Source: Proteobacteria bacterium UBA1858
Lineage (GTDB): Bacteria; Pseudomonadota; Gammaproteobacteria; UBA4575
Length of the DNA: 24,338 bases
NCBI GenBank assembly: GCA_002338385.1
Contig: DDIE01000018.1
Location: 1 to 24,338, forward strand
Direction: 5' to 3'
Below are positions 13,900 to 22,849 of the stretch, one piece after another (the stretch's first letter is position 1; every line of letters starts with the position of its first letter). The notes under the pieces were generated by a model that was given only the letters and a program-made list of their open reading frames with translations, did not search any database and was not told the origin of the DNA. The position numbers and the translations under genes are program-made.

Positions 13900-15768
13900 A
13901 TGAGTAAAAAATATAAGCAAGCCTGGGACTTGGATCGTGCCCGCGAATTCTACAATATTCCAGTTTGGGGTGAAGGATATTTTGATATCAATTCGCTTGG
14001 TCACGTTATTGTCCGGCTGGGTAATCAGATGCAGATAGATTTATACGAGGTTGCTGCGCGACTCACACAACAGGGAGTCTCTCTACCAGTATTAGTGCGT
14101 TTCCCACAAATACTGCAGGCACGGGTCAAGCAATTAGCACACGCATTCGAGTTGGCCGCAGAAAAAAGCCAGTATGCAATTGAGCATTTGCCTTTTTATC
14201 CACTTAAAGTGAATCAACAGGGGACCGTTGTTGAGCACATATTGTCGGCTGATGTGCAGGCAATTGGTCTAGAGGTTGGGACGAAGGCCGAATTGCTGGC
14301 AGCACTGGGTGTATTCGATGGTGAATCTGGCAGGCTGATTTGTAATGGCTACAAAGACCGGGCTTATATACGCCTGGCTTTATTCGCGCAAGCTATGAAC
14401 ATTCAGACATTCCTAGTAGTTGAGAAGCTCGCCGAACTGGAGCTTATCATTGAGGAAGCTGAGCGTCTGAATATCGAGGCAATACTGGGTGTGCGTATCC
14501 GCTTGCATAGCATTGCCGCAGGTAAGTGGCAGAACTCAGGAGGCAAAGAGGCAAAGTTCGGTTTATCTACCGCTGAGTTAGTTAATTTCATTGCCGTGCT
14601 CGAACAGCAGTCATATCAAGCTCATCTGAAAGTGCTGCATTTTCATATGGGCTCACAAATCTCAAATGTAAGTGATTTTCGACTGGGCTTATTAGAGGCT
14701 ATGAGTGTTTATCGCGCGTTGCATGAAGAGGGGATCAAGATAGAAAAAATTGATATCGGTGGCGGGGTTGGGGTGGATTATTCATCGCAACAAAACATCA
14801 GCTATTTCTCCAAGTCATACAGTTTGCAGGACTATGCAGATACTGTTGTAGTCACTATCGGTGATTATTGTCTGCGCCACGACTTGCCCTTGCCGCAGGT
14901 GCTGAGTGAAAACGGACGGGCGCTGAGTGCACACCACGCAGTGTTGCTCACTAATGTGGTTGAGGCAGAGCAACTGCCAGCACCAACATCTCCAGCAGGA
15001 GCACAAGAGGAAACACTAAATTTACGCGCAGTTGCGGCCAGGCTACTGCAAGATATTAACCTGACTGGCGCAGAGCAAACGCTCTCGATACAAGATTATG
15101 ACCAGTTTCTGCAGCGTGTCGGAGAAAGTTTCGTCAGCGGAGAAATCAGTTTGTTGGAGCGTGCAAAGATTGAAACACATATGCGTGCATGTCTGCCTAC
15201 AGAGCACCATATACAGAAATATTATTTGAACTTCTCACTGTTTCAGTCGTTACCTGATGCATGGGGATTAGGCCAGATATTTCCGATCATGCCTATCCAG
15301 AAATTACATGAGGAACCCCACCAGCAAGTGGTTCTGCATGATTTGACCTGTGACTCTGATGGTCATATCGATAGCTATGCCTGCGATGGCAAGGTCAGCT
15401 CGAGTATTCGTATGCATGCCATTGAGGATACGCAACAATATCTGTTGGGCTTCTTTTTGCTGGGGGCGTATCAGGAGGTACTTGGTGATATGCACAATCT
15501 ATTCGGTGATACGCATGCGCTTAATGTCGAGCTAACGGATAATCAGGAGTTAGTTTTTACTGACTTCGAGGGTGGTGACACTGTGCAGGAATTACTGGCT
15601 ATGGTGCATATTGATAGTGCGCGCGTCATGCATCGTTGTCAGCAGCGCATGCAGGCGGCAAAAAATACTGACGTACAACAGCGTTTGGCAGAAATAAATA
15701 ATGCCTTATACAGCTACAGTTACTTAGATTCGATGGATCGGCCAGCTCATCGCATCAAGGATGAATGA
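13900..15768 (+). CDS. speA: biosynthetic arginine decarboxylase
   Basis: SpeA is a PLP enzyme that decarboxylates arginine to agmatine, the first step of the arginine route to putrescine. The 622-residue protein is of family length (about 630-660). The N-terminal WGEGYFDINSLGHV block is typical. PLP binds at K103 in FYPLKVNQQ; the phosphate-binding region DIGGGVGVDY is at about 285-294, SENGRAL near 335, and the second-subunit active-site cysteine in DLTCDSDGHIDSY at about 485-497. A helical inserted domain at about 360-440 is also family-typical. The ATG at 13900 agrees with homologous N-termini. ycgL follows after 40 bases. Agmatine-processing genes are not in the window. Confidence 0.95.
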   Translation: MSKKYKQAWDLDRAREFYNIPVWGEGYFDINSLGHVIVRLGNQMQIDLYEVAARLTQQGVSLPVLVRFPQILQARVKQLAHAFELAAEKSQYAIEHLPFYPLKVNQQGTVVEHILSADVQAIGLEVGTKAELLAALGVFDGESGRLICNGYKDRAYIRLALFAQAMNIQTFLVVEKLAELELIIEEAERLNIEAILGVRIRLHSIAAGKWQNSGGKEAKFGLSTAELVNFIAVLEQQSYQAHLKVLHFHMGSQISNVSDFRLGLLEAMSVYRALHEEGIKIEKIDIGGGVGVDYSSQQNISYFSKSYSLQDYADTVVVTIGDYCLRHDLPLPQVLSENGRALSAHHAVLLTNVVEAEQLPAPTSPAGAQEETLNLRAVAARLLQDINLTGAEQTLSIQDYDQFLQRVGESFVSGEISLLERAKIETHMRACLPTEHHIQKYYLNFSLFQSLPDAWGLGQIFPIMPIQKLHEEPHQQVVLHDLTCDSDGHIDSYACDGKVSSSIRMHAIEDTQQYLLGFFLLGAYQEVLGDMHNLFGDTHALNVELTDNQELVFTDFEGGDTVQELLAMVHIDSARVMHRCQQRMQAAKNTDVQQRLAEINNALYSYSYLDSMDRPAHRIKDE

Positions 15769-15808
15769 TGATAGTTCAGTTTGAAGATACAAAATTTGGA
15801 GTACATCT

Positions 15809-16054
15809 GTGAAATGTTTTATTTACCGCGCCACAAGAAAGCAAGAAACCTATATTTATCTGCCAAGCAAAGATCAGTTTGATCACTTGCCAGAGAATCT
15901 CCTGGCTCTACTTGGTCGCTTAGAGTTTGCCATGGAGTTGGACTTGGCATCCATCAATACGCTTGCCAATGCCGACCTTGAGGATGTGAAAATGAAAGTA
16001 CGCAGTGAAGGATACTATTTGCAATTGCCACCTGAGCAACATATCTGGACCTAG
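15809..16054 (+). CDS. ycgL: YcgL domain protein
   Basis: This 81-residue protein of unknown function belongs to the YcgL family, found almost only in gammaproteobacteria. It carries the family start CFIYRATRKQETYIYLP, the LANADLEDVK segment, and the closing signature GYYLQLPPEQ. It is cytoplasmic, with no signal or membrane helix. The start is GTG, with GGAG at 15798-15801 seven bases upstream. It is 40 bases after speA and may be co-transcribed; its stop is 11 bases from the stop of nadA on the other strand. The sequence gives no hint of activity. Confidence 0.9.
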   Translation: MKCFIYRATRKQETYIYLPSKDQFDHLPENLLALLGRLEFAMELDLASINTLANADLEDVKMKVRSEGYYLQLPPEQHIWT

Positions 16055-16065
16055 GCCAGTGGCGA

Positions 16066-17106
16066 TCATTTAAGACTGGCAGCAAAATCCAGCATACGCT
16101 TGGTAGAGCGGTTGGCGGCAATGCGAATATCTTCATCGACATGAATTTCATTACCACCCGTTTGCAAGGTGTGCATCAGACTGTGGAGATCATTCATGGC
16201 CATCCAGGGACAATGCGCACAGCTACGACAGGTCGCACCTTCACCAGCCGTTGGCGCCTCATAGAAAATCTTAGTCGGCGCCATTTGTTTCATTTTATAA
16301 AAGATACGATTATCAGTGGCAACAATGAATGAGGCGTTGGGTAAGCGCTGACAGGCCTCGATTAATTGACTGGTGGAGCCGACCACATCAGCCAATTCAA
16401 TGACACTCTCAGGTGACTCTGGATGAACCAGTACGGCTGCCTCTGGGTGTTGCTCCTTGAACGCGCGCAGATCTTTCGCCCTGAATTCATTATGAACCAC
16501 ACAATCGCCTTGCCATAACAACATATCCGCACCGGTGACACGTTCCAGATAACGTCCCAGATGACGATCAGGTGCCCATAGTATGGGTTGATTCTGGTCG
16601 CTTAAATGACTAATGAGTTTAACTGCGATACTCGATGTCACAACCCAGTCCGCACGTGCTTTCACCGCGGCACTAGTATTGGCATACACGACCGACACAT
16701 GCTCAGGATGAGCATCGCAGAAATGATTAAATTGTTCTGCCGGACAGCTCAGATCCAATGAGCAGGTCGCTTCAAGTGTAGGCATTAAAACCCGCTTTTC
16801 TGGGCTCAAGATTTTTGCTGTTTCACCCATGAATTTGACCCCGGCAACAATCAGAGTCGTGGCAGGATGAGCATGTCCAAACCTGGCCATTTCTAGGGAA
16901 TCTGCAACTTTGCCACCCGTGTCTTCGGCAATTTCCTGGAGATCCTCATGCGTATAATAGTGCGCGACTAAAACGGCGTTTTCGCGCTTTAGAAACTGTT
17001 TGATGCGCGTTTTCATATGCTCACGCTCAGCGCTAGAAAAGGCAGGTAACTGCGCTTGTATGTCCGCTGTAACAGGTGCAAAGGGTTGGGTCATTGAATC
17101 GTTCAT
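16066..17106 (-). CDS. nadA: quinolinate synthase A
   Basis: NadA condenses iminoaspartate (from NadB) with dihydroxyacetone phosphate to form quinolinate in de novo NAD synthesis; it needs a [4Fe-4S] cluster. The 346-residue protein is full length and of the proteobacterial type. The three cluster ligands expected from the Escherichia enzyme are present: C115 in EATCSLDLSC, C202 in QGDCVVHNEF, and C299 in CRSCAHCPWMAMN, with the extra cysteines C293 and C296 also conserved. Other blocks are VAHYYTHEDLQ, VADSLEMARFG and FMGETAKILSP. The start is either the ATG at 17106 or a second in-frame ATG four codons later; neither has a clear ribosome binding site. nadB is not in the window. Confidence 0.95.
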   Translation of the reverse strand: MNDSMTQPFAPVTADIQAQLPAFSSAEREHMKTRIKQFLKRENAVLVAHYYTHEDLQEIAEDTGGKVADSLEMARFGHAHPATTLIVAGVKFMGETAKILSPEKRVLMPTLEATCSLDLSCPAEQFNHFCDAHPEHVSVVYANTSAAVKARADWVVTSSIAVKLISHLSDQNQPILWAPDRHLGRYLERVTGADMLLWQGDCVVHNEFRAKDLRAFKEQHPEAAVLVHPESPESVIELADVVGSTSQLIEACQRLPNASFIVATDNRIFYKMKQMAPTKIFYEAPTAGEGATCRSCAHCPWMAMNDLHSLMHTLQTGGNEIHVDEDIRIAANRSTKRMLDFAASLK

Positions 17107-17162
17107 AATTACAGGTTGTCTACCAATAGTATCGTCTTTGAGTTAAAAATGAGAACCTACAT

Positions 17163-17185
17163 ACGCACAATTATGGTGCGTTTTT
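17163..17185 (+). terminator. short hairpin with T-run between nadA and exported gene
   Basis: ACGCAC (17163-17168) and GTGCGT (17176-17181) pair around a 7-base loop, followed by four T residues. The stem is short and sits in the divergent promoter region of nadA and the 17269 gene, with no plus-strand gene ending just before it. It may therefore be an operator dyad rather than a terminator; the half-site ACGCAC recurs at about 17220. Confidence 0.3.
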
Positions 17186-17268
17186 AGTGGTAAAACTATC
17201 GTCAATACGAGATAGAATAACGCACTTAAAGTTCAGTTCATTAATTATACATTTAGGTAGAGGGGATC

Positions 17269-17898
17269 ATGAAATACAGCCCATTATTGCTAGTTCTATT
17301 TATACTGATTGCACCTGTTTTACATGCCGCAGAGAGTGAGCAGTTTACCCAGAGGGTTCGTGCCACCGGTATGTTGCAGGATCAAGAGAGCATACTGCTT
17401 GGTAGTAATGTGTATTTCTATCCGCGCAAAAAGGGTCTTGGCTTATTGGGTGGCGGCAACAAGCGTATCAAGGGGCAAATTGTGCTCACCGAACAGGCAC
17501 TATCCATACTTGAGTGGCAACGCATAGCTAAGGTTTACCAGGTCATTCACCATGAAAAATACAGTGATATGCAATCTGTTGAGTTACGTGGTGGTTCACT
17601 GGTCACCCGTCTGGTCACGCAGAATAAGTCCACCGGCGTGTTCAACAGCTTTGAGATCATGGATAGCCGTAATTCGATGACAGCTAATCCGGAGAAGATG
17701 CGCAACGCCCGACAAATTATTCAACAGGGTATTGCTGGTTTAGAAGTTCGATCAACCAGGCAGGACACGCAACAGGTCCAGCGCAATAGCCAAGCGGATG
17801 GGGACAGTTTGGAGGCACGTATTCAACGATTAGAAAATGCGCTGATTGAATCCGCAGCAGATGATGACAAAGAATGTAACTGTGAATGCCCGCAGTAA
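17269..17898 (+). CDS. exported protein of unknown function with Cys-rich tail
   Basis: This 209-residue protein is not recognised. A clear signal peptide (about 1-21, ending LHAAE) sends it to the periplasm; the cleavage region has no lipobox cysteine. The middle part (about 30-155) is mostly beta-strand: VYFYPRKKG, GQIVLTEQALSIL, MQSVELRGGSLVTRLVT, followed by a C-terminal helix NPEKMRNARQIIQQGI. That order is reminiscent of bacterial PH/GRAM-like domains, but this is only an impression. A Gln-rich linker and a short coiled coil (SLEARIQRLENALIE) lead to an acidic end with three cysteines in CNCECPQ. The ATG follows GAGGGG. It faces the SPOR gene tail to tail with a 12-base gap. Confidence 0.8.
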   Translation: MKYSPLLLVLFILIAPVLHAAESEQFTQRVRATGMLQDQESILLGSNVYFYPRKKGLGLLGGGNKRIKGQIVLTEQALSILEWQRIAKVYQVIHHEKYSDMQSVELRGGSLVTRLVTQNKSTGVFNSFEIMDSRNSMTANPEKMRNARQIIQQGIAGLEVRSTRQDTQQVQRNSQADGDSLEARIQRLENALIESAADDDKECNCECPQ

Positions 17899-17910
17899 TT
17901 ATGCCGGTGC

Positions 17911-18435
17911 TCAGTGACGAGCTTTGAGTAATATGGCGTCGATTTTCTCTTTACGTAAACGCGCCTGAATAGATTGTAACTGTTCCAAATCGCGACTGGG
18001 GCCAACTCTGACACGATGCCAGTTTGTGTTATTCACATTGACCACCTGAATATTGGTTTCTACACCCATCATGGCCAATTGGGCTTTGAGGGTATCGGCA
18101 TCAGGTTCATTTTTGAATGAACCTGCCTGCAGATAAAACTTGGCATTCACCGCGGGCGGCAAATTTTTGGCAGGGTCTTTTTTTGCGCGGGCGGGTGTTG
18201 GTACGACCACCTCCAGCTCAGGTAATAGGGTGTAGAAATCAAAACTACGCTTGCCCTCACTCGGTGTTGCTTGATCGGTTGCAACAGGATCGCGAGCAGT
18301 TTTGAGCAAGTCCGGTAAAAAAGTTGCACTGAGACCAATGCCTAGTCCTGTCAGCATCCATATCCAGCCCGGTAGAGGATGAGTTTTTTTTGCCGGGGCG
18401 GCCTTTTTGCGCGTTGCTTTTCTTTTCGCGGGCAT
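17911..18435 (-). CDS. SPOR-domain membrane protein (FtsN-like)
   Basis: This is a bitopic inner-membrane protein that should bind denuded septal peptidoglycan through its SPOR domain. Of 174 residues, 1-20 are strongly basic and Lys/Ala-rich, about 22-40 form one membrane helix (PGWIWMLTGLGIGLSATFL), about 41-95 are a flexible Pro- and charge-rich linker, and about 96-174 are the SPOR domain (KFYLQAGSFKNEPDADTLKAQLAMMG ... WHRVRVGPSRDLEQLQSIQARL). Its ribosome binding site (AGGA) overlaps the argS stop codon, so translation is probably coupled. The argS-SPOR order matches Pseudomonas, where hslVU follows; here hslVU is absent. It is shorter than Escherichia FtsN, so I do not use that name. 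Confidence 0.9.
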   Translation of the reverse strand: MPAKRKATRKKAAPAKKTHPLPGWIWMLTGLGIGLSATFLPDLLKTARDPVATDQATPSEGKRSFDFYTLLPELEVVVPTPARAKKDPAKNLPPAVNAKFYLQAGSFKNEPDADTLKAQLAMMGVETNIQVVNVNNTNWHRVRVGPSRDLEQLQSIQARLRKEKIDAILLKARH

Positions 18436-18445
18436 AGTTTAGGTC

Positions 18446-20197
18446 CTACATTTTTTCTGGTGCATTGACACCAAGAATGGATAAACCATTGAATAATACT
18501 TGACGAACACATTGAATCAATAAGCAGCGTGCGCGAGTGACTTGCTCTGAATCCACGATAAATTGAGTCTCATTGTAATAACCATGAAAGCGTTGCGCCA
18601 ATTCACGCAGGTAATTGACTAATAAGTGCGGTGCCTGTTTGTGGCAACAGCTGATGACACATTCCTCGTAATCAGCAAGTTTCTGCATTAAGCCTGTCTC
18701 GCTGTCTTGGGTAAGCAGTTGGATGGATTCCTCGCTTGGCTTGATAAAGGCTTCTAGCTGGGCCTGTTTGAGTACACTGCAAATACGCGCATGCGCATAT
18801 TGCACATAATAGACAGGATTTTCATTGCTCTTGGAGGCTGCTAACTCTAGATCGAAATCCAAGTGCTGTTCAGATTTGCGCATCACATAAAAGAAACGTG
18901 CGGCATCTGCGCCAACTTCTTTGCGCAGGGCGCGTAAAGTGACAAATTCTCCGGAACGGGTCGACATTTGTAATCTCTCTTGGCCACGATAGAGATTGGC
19001 AAATTGCACCAGTAAGACATCAAGCTTTTTATCGTCATAGCCCAGTGCCTGCATCGCTGCTCGGACTCGTGCGATGTAGCCATGATGATCCGCCCCCCAG
19101 ATATTAATCAGGTGGGTGTAGCTTTTTGAGAACTTGTCAGCGTGATAAGCAATGTCAGAGGCAAAGTACGTCGGTTGACCATTATCACGAACTACAACGC
19201 GATCTTTTTCATCACCCAATTGGGAGGATGCAAACCAGAGCGCCCCCTGGTCTTCATAGACATGACCGCTAGCTTTCAATTTGGCGATAGCTGAGGTCAC
19301 TTTATTGCTGCTAAATAGGCTCCGCTCGGAGTACCAGTTTTCATAATCGACCCCGAATAAATGCAAATCATCTTTGATGTCGCCAAGAATAGTATCTATC
19401 GCACAATTAAAAAACACGCTGTAACCCTGCTCGCCAAGTTGTTGCTTAGCGCTATCAATCAGGGCATCAATATGCACTTCTTTATCGCCACCCTGCGGTT
19501 CATCTGGCGGTAGTTGGGCACTGAATAACTCTGGTGCAACATAATATGTGGTAGCGTTTTGACGATGAATAGTGGCTGCAATATCCCAAATATAATCTCC
19601 CTGATAACCATTCGTTGGGAAACTGATCTCCGACCCACATAACTCTAAATAACGACACCAAACAGAGGTTGCCAAAATATCCATTTGCCGGCCTGCATCA
19701 TTGACATAATATTCACGCTCAACCTTGAAGCCATTCTCTAAATAGATATTGGCCAGTGTCGCGCCATAGGCTGCACCGCGCCCATGTCCAACATGCAAGG
19801 GGCCAGTAGGGTTGGCAGATACATATTCAATATGCACCGATTGATCGCGCCCCAGCTCGCTCTTACCGTAGTCACGCTGCTGGCTAAATATTTTATGCAT
19901 GACTTGGGATTGATCTTTTTGGGCAATAAAAAAATTGATAAAGCCAGGTCCGGCAACTTCAACCCGATCAAATACATTCGACTGAGTCAGATGTTGGCTC
20001 AATGACAAGGCTAGCTCGCGCGGATTTTTACCTACTTGTTTGGCAAACAAGAGTGCAATATTACTGGCAAAGTCACCATGACTGGCATCTTTAGTGCGGG
20101 TGACCTGTATGCTTTTATCGAAGCTCTGTGCGACTTCTCCGTCAGCCACTAATTGTTGTATGGCTGCTGCAATTGCCTCGCTTATCTGTTCCTTCAA
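18446..20197 (-). CDS. argS: arginyl-tRNA synthetase
   Basis: ArgS charges tRNA-Arg. The 583-residue class I enzyme is full length. It has the N-terminal Add1 domain (about 1-115, with SHGDFASNIALLFAK), the HIGH-type motif HVGH at 135-138 in NPTGPLHVGHGRGA, the degenerate KMSKS region typical of ArgRS (RLQMSTRSGEFVTL at about 385-398), and the anticodon-binding helical domain at the C-terminus, ending in the conserved final Met. The start codon is TTG: no ATG or GTG lies in frame nearby, and the N-terminus aligns with relatives. A -10 candidate TACAAT is at 20234-20229 on the minus strand, giving a leader of about 25 bases. priA is upstream and the SPOR gene downstream. Confidence 0.96.
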   Translation of the reverse strand: MKEQISEAIAAAIQQLVADGEVAQSFDKSIQVTRTKDASHGDFASNIALLFAKQVGKNPRELALSLSQHLTQSNVFDRVEVAGPGFINFFIAQKDQSQVMHKIFSQQRDYGKSELGRDQSVHIEYVSANPTGPLHVGHGRGAAYGATLANIYLENGFKVEREYYVNDAGRQMDILATSVWCRYLELCGSEISFPTNGYQGDYIWDIAATIHRQNATTYYVAPELFSAQLPPDEPQGGDKEVHIDALIDSAKQQLGEQGYSVFFNCAIDTILGDIKDDLHLFGVDYENWYSERSLFSSNKVTSAIAKLKASGHVYEDQGALWFASSQLGDEKDRVVVRDNGQPTYFASDIAYHADKFSKSYTHLINIWGADHHGYIARVRAAMQALGYDDKKLDVLLVQFANLYRGQERLQMSTRSGEFVTLRALRKEVGADAARFFYVMRKSEQHLDFDLELAASKSNENPVYYVQYAHARICSVLKQAQLEAFIKPSEESIQLLTQDSETGLMQKLADYEECVISCCHKQAPHLLVNYLRELAQRFHGYYNETQFIVDSEQVTRARCLLIQCVRQVLFNGLSILGVNAPEKM

Positions 20198-20272
20198 TGG
20201 TCTGGCCTGGGTAATGGTAAAGCAACGTATTGTAACCTTATCGCTAACACTTTTTCATTTTTAGACAGCACG

Positions 20273-22474
20273 CTAATGCGCATCAATTGGGTCCACATCA
20301 ATTGTCCAGTGGACGCGTCTGGCCGCTGGGAGGGTACTGATCTGATCAATCCAGTGCTGAATTTGCTCAGATAACATGCCTCTTTGCGGGCGTATCAATA
20401 ACAGAAAGGCGCGATATTGACCTGCTTTCTTTTCCATCACTGGGATGATGGGGCCCTGGATGCTGATTTGGGCAGGTAAATAATCGGCGGCGATTGACTT
20501 GGCTTGATTAAGAAAGGTGTGCACATTTTGACTGTCAGTTGCGCGTGCGCGCAGTGCCATATGATAACTGTAAGGTGGCAGTTGATAGTCAGCGCGTATC
20601 TTGAGTGCCTGTTGAGCATATTGAGCATAGTCTGCCTTGATCAATAGATTCAGCAGTGGATGGTCAGGGTTATGTGTTTGCACGTAGACCTCGCCCTGGG
20701 TCTGACGCCGCCCCGCTCGTCCAGCAACTTGGATCAGGAGTTGGGCACTCCTCTCCATAGCACGAAAATCGGCACTGTAGATGCCGTAATCAATATCCAG
20801 GATGCCTACCAGAGATACATCTGGAAAATCATGTCCTTTGGCTAGTAGCTGAGTGCCTATGATAATTTGATATTTATGGCTGTGAATATCATGCAGGATA
20901 CTCTCCATACTACCTTTACTACGCGTACTGTCTCGATCCAGTCGGATGCAGCTGTAGTCGGCAAACTGTTGCTGCAAAACGTGTTCAATCCGCTGCGTAC
21001 CATGCCCGAGCAAAATCAGATTGCTGGATTGACAGTCTCCACACAGGTCAGGCTTAGGCGCTTGCGTATCGCAATGGTGACAATACAAGCTGGCGCGTGT
21101 TGCATGATAGGTCAAATTGGCATCACAGCGAGGACAGCGAGCAATCCAGCCGCAGTCGTGACAAAACAGAGTGGGTGCGTAACCCCGCCGGTTAAGGAAC
21201 AAAATTACCTGCTTGTTCTGTGCTAGATGGTGCTGCATGGCACGCGTTAAAGTGCTGGATAGAATTGCCGCAGCGGGCTGGTTACGCATATCACATGTAT
21301 GTATCACGGGCAGTTGACCGGCCTGCGCGCGTTGGGTCAGTCGCAGATGATGAAATTTGTTGCTCCTGACATTATGCAATGATTCAAATGAGGGTGTGGC
21401 TGAACCGAGAATGATGGGAATATCTGCCTGCTTGGCACGGTAGATAGCAACATCACGGGCATGGTACACAAAGCCCTCTTGTTGTTTAAAAGAGGCATCG
21501 TGCTCCTCATCAATAATGATGAGTTTAAGCTGCGGCATCGGGGTAAATACTGCCAGACGCGTACCGATCACGATTCTGAGACGACCGCGGCTGATTTTAA
21601 GCCAGGTCGACACACGTTGTTGGTCACTCATGTTTGAGTGCAAGACACCAATTTCACATGAAAATTGTTTTTCTACCCGCGCCAGCAGCTGAGGTGTTAA
21701 GCCAATTTCGGGGACCAAGATTAAGATTTGACTGGCTGGCGCACGTAAAACTGTTTCCATCACACTAAAATAGACTTCGGTTTTACCACTGCCAGTGACC
21801 CCCTCCAGTAGGGTGGTATTGAAATGCTCGAGTTGGCGCTGTAACTGCTCGCTAAGCTGTGCTTGAGCGTTGCTCAGCGTGAGTGCCTGACTGTCTACGC
21901 AGGCTGGCGGGGACATCGGCAGGGCAATCTCTTGACGCGTCAGATAGCCCTTATCTGACAGCGCCTTGAGCGCGCTCTGACTGTCTGGAAACTGCTGTTT
22001 GAGCTGGTCATGCGCGATCGTGGCTTGCTGTTGTTGTTGACACCAGGCATAGATGGCTTGTTGTTTAGGTGCGCGTTGCAAAGCGCTGTCAGGCAGGGAG
22101 TTAATCAGCCAACAGCTATGGGATAACTGCGCGCGTGTCTCGGCTTTGCGCAGAGCAGGAGGCAGAGCGGTGAACAGAGCGGCCCCCAGTGAATAGTGAT
22201 AATAGCCTGCCGCCCAGGTCAGTAAAGCTAATATCTGAGGATCAAACACGGGTGGCTCATCGATGACCTGTTGCAGACTTTTTAGTTTCTTCGAGGGTAT
22301 ATCTGAATGCTGTGTGAACTGAATAAAAATACCTATCAGTCGGCGCTTGCCGAACGGCACCCACACCCGACAGCCCGGGACTAGCTGCGCACTGAGATGC
22401 GCAGGAATGCGATAATCAAACAGTGTCCTGAGCGGGTTATCCAGCGCAATCCGAGCAAACTTTGGGGTATTCAT
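20273..22474 (-). CDS. priA: primosomal protein N' (replication restart helicase PriA)
   Basis: PriA recognises stalled forks and D-loops and reloads the replisome. The 733-residue protein is full length. The N-terminal DNA-binding domain begins FARIALDNPLRTLFDYRIP; the helicase core has Walker A GVTGSGKT at 225-232 and Walker B DEEH at 322-325, with the aromatic-rich AHDASFKQQEG-type loop and GSATPS after it. Eight zinc cysteines are all present (C438, C441, C447, C450, C465, C468, C478, C481). NRRGYAP at 428-434 and the helicase C motifs QVAGRAGR follow. No good ribosome binding site precedes the ATG. Three DnaA boxes sit 35-69 bases upstream, overlapping the likely core promoter. Confidence 0.97.
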   Translation of the reverse strand: MNTPKFARIALDNPLRTLFDYRIPAHLSAQLVPGCRVWVPFGKRRLIGIFIQFTQHSDIPSKKLKSLQQVIDEPPVFDPQILALLTWAAGYYHYSLGAALFTALPPALRKAETRAQLSHSCWLINSLPDSALQRAPKQQAIYAWCQQQQQATIAHDQLKQQFPDSQSALKALSDKGYLTRQEIALPMSPPACVDSQALTLSNAQAQLSEQLQRQLEHFNTTLLEGVTGSGKTEVYFSVMETVLRAPASQILILVPEIGLTPQLLARVEKQFSCEIGVLHSNMSDQQRVSTWLKISRGRLRIVIGTRLAVFTPMPQLKLIIIDEEHDASFKQQEGFVYHARDVAIYRAKQADIPIILGSATPSFESLHNVRSNKFHHLRLTQRAQAGQLPVIHTCDMRNQPAAAILSSTLTRAMQHHLAQNKQVILFLNRRGYAPTLFCHDCGWIARCPRCDANLTYHATRASLYCHHCDTQAPKPDLCGDCQSSNLILLGHGTQRIEHVLQQQFADYSCIRLDRDSTRSKGSMESILHDIHSHKYQIIIGTQLLAKGHDFPDVSLVGILDIDYGIYSADFRAMERSAQLLIQVAGRAGRRQTQGEVYVQTHNPDHPLLNLLIKADYAQYAQQALKIRADYQLPPYSYHMALRARATDSQNVHTFLNQAKSIAADYLPAQISIQGPIIPVMEKKAGQYRAFLLLIRPQRGMLSEQIQHWIDQISTLPAARRVHWTIDVDPIDAH

Positions 22475-22508
22475 GGTCGCTTAGACGGGCGCCAGTGCAG
22501 CGCAGTGT

Positions 22509-22543
22509 TTATCCACAGCAGGTGTGGATAAATATGTGGATAG
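22509..22543. promoter_or_regulatory. cluster of three DnaA boxes in front of priA
   Basis: A perfect DnaA box TTATCCACA is at 22509-22517, a perfect inverted copy TGTGGATAA at 22523-22531, and an 8-of-9 copy TGTGGATAG at 22535-22543. The first two face each other across five bases. All lie between the priA start codon and a minus-strand TTGACA at 22551-22546, so bound DnaA would cover the core promoter. This suggests DnaA control of priA; a role as a DnaA-titrating or reactivating locus is an alternative. Confidence 0.75.
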
Positions 22544-22849
22544 GGTGTCAACTAGTGGCGTAAGCATGGCTAATTATCTGCAGTTCAATCAGTTCGGGTA
22601 AACTTTGTCCGATTACAGATAGTGGCAAATCAGGTACACCATTGAGAAAGTCATCACTATAGTGAATCATATCCATCGTGCGACAAAAGTTTAATCGTAT
22701 TATCAGTCAGCGACATCCAATATCGCCGATGCGCTTGATCATGGGGTGAATCCACGCCTGATCTCAATCTAACACTTTAAGTGTAGCGGCGACATCAAGA
22801 TATGTATAAGGTTTAACAAAAATTTCACACCATATTAGCTTTGTGCCAC

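Noticed and set aside
22509..22543. Chromosomal replication origin
   Set aside because: Three boxes only, no clear AT-rich 13-mer array, and neither dnaA, dnaN, gidA nor rpmH is nearby; promoter control of priA is simpler.
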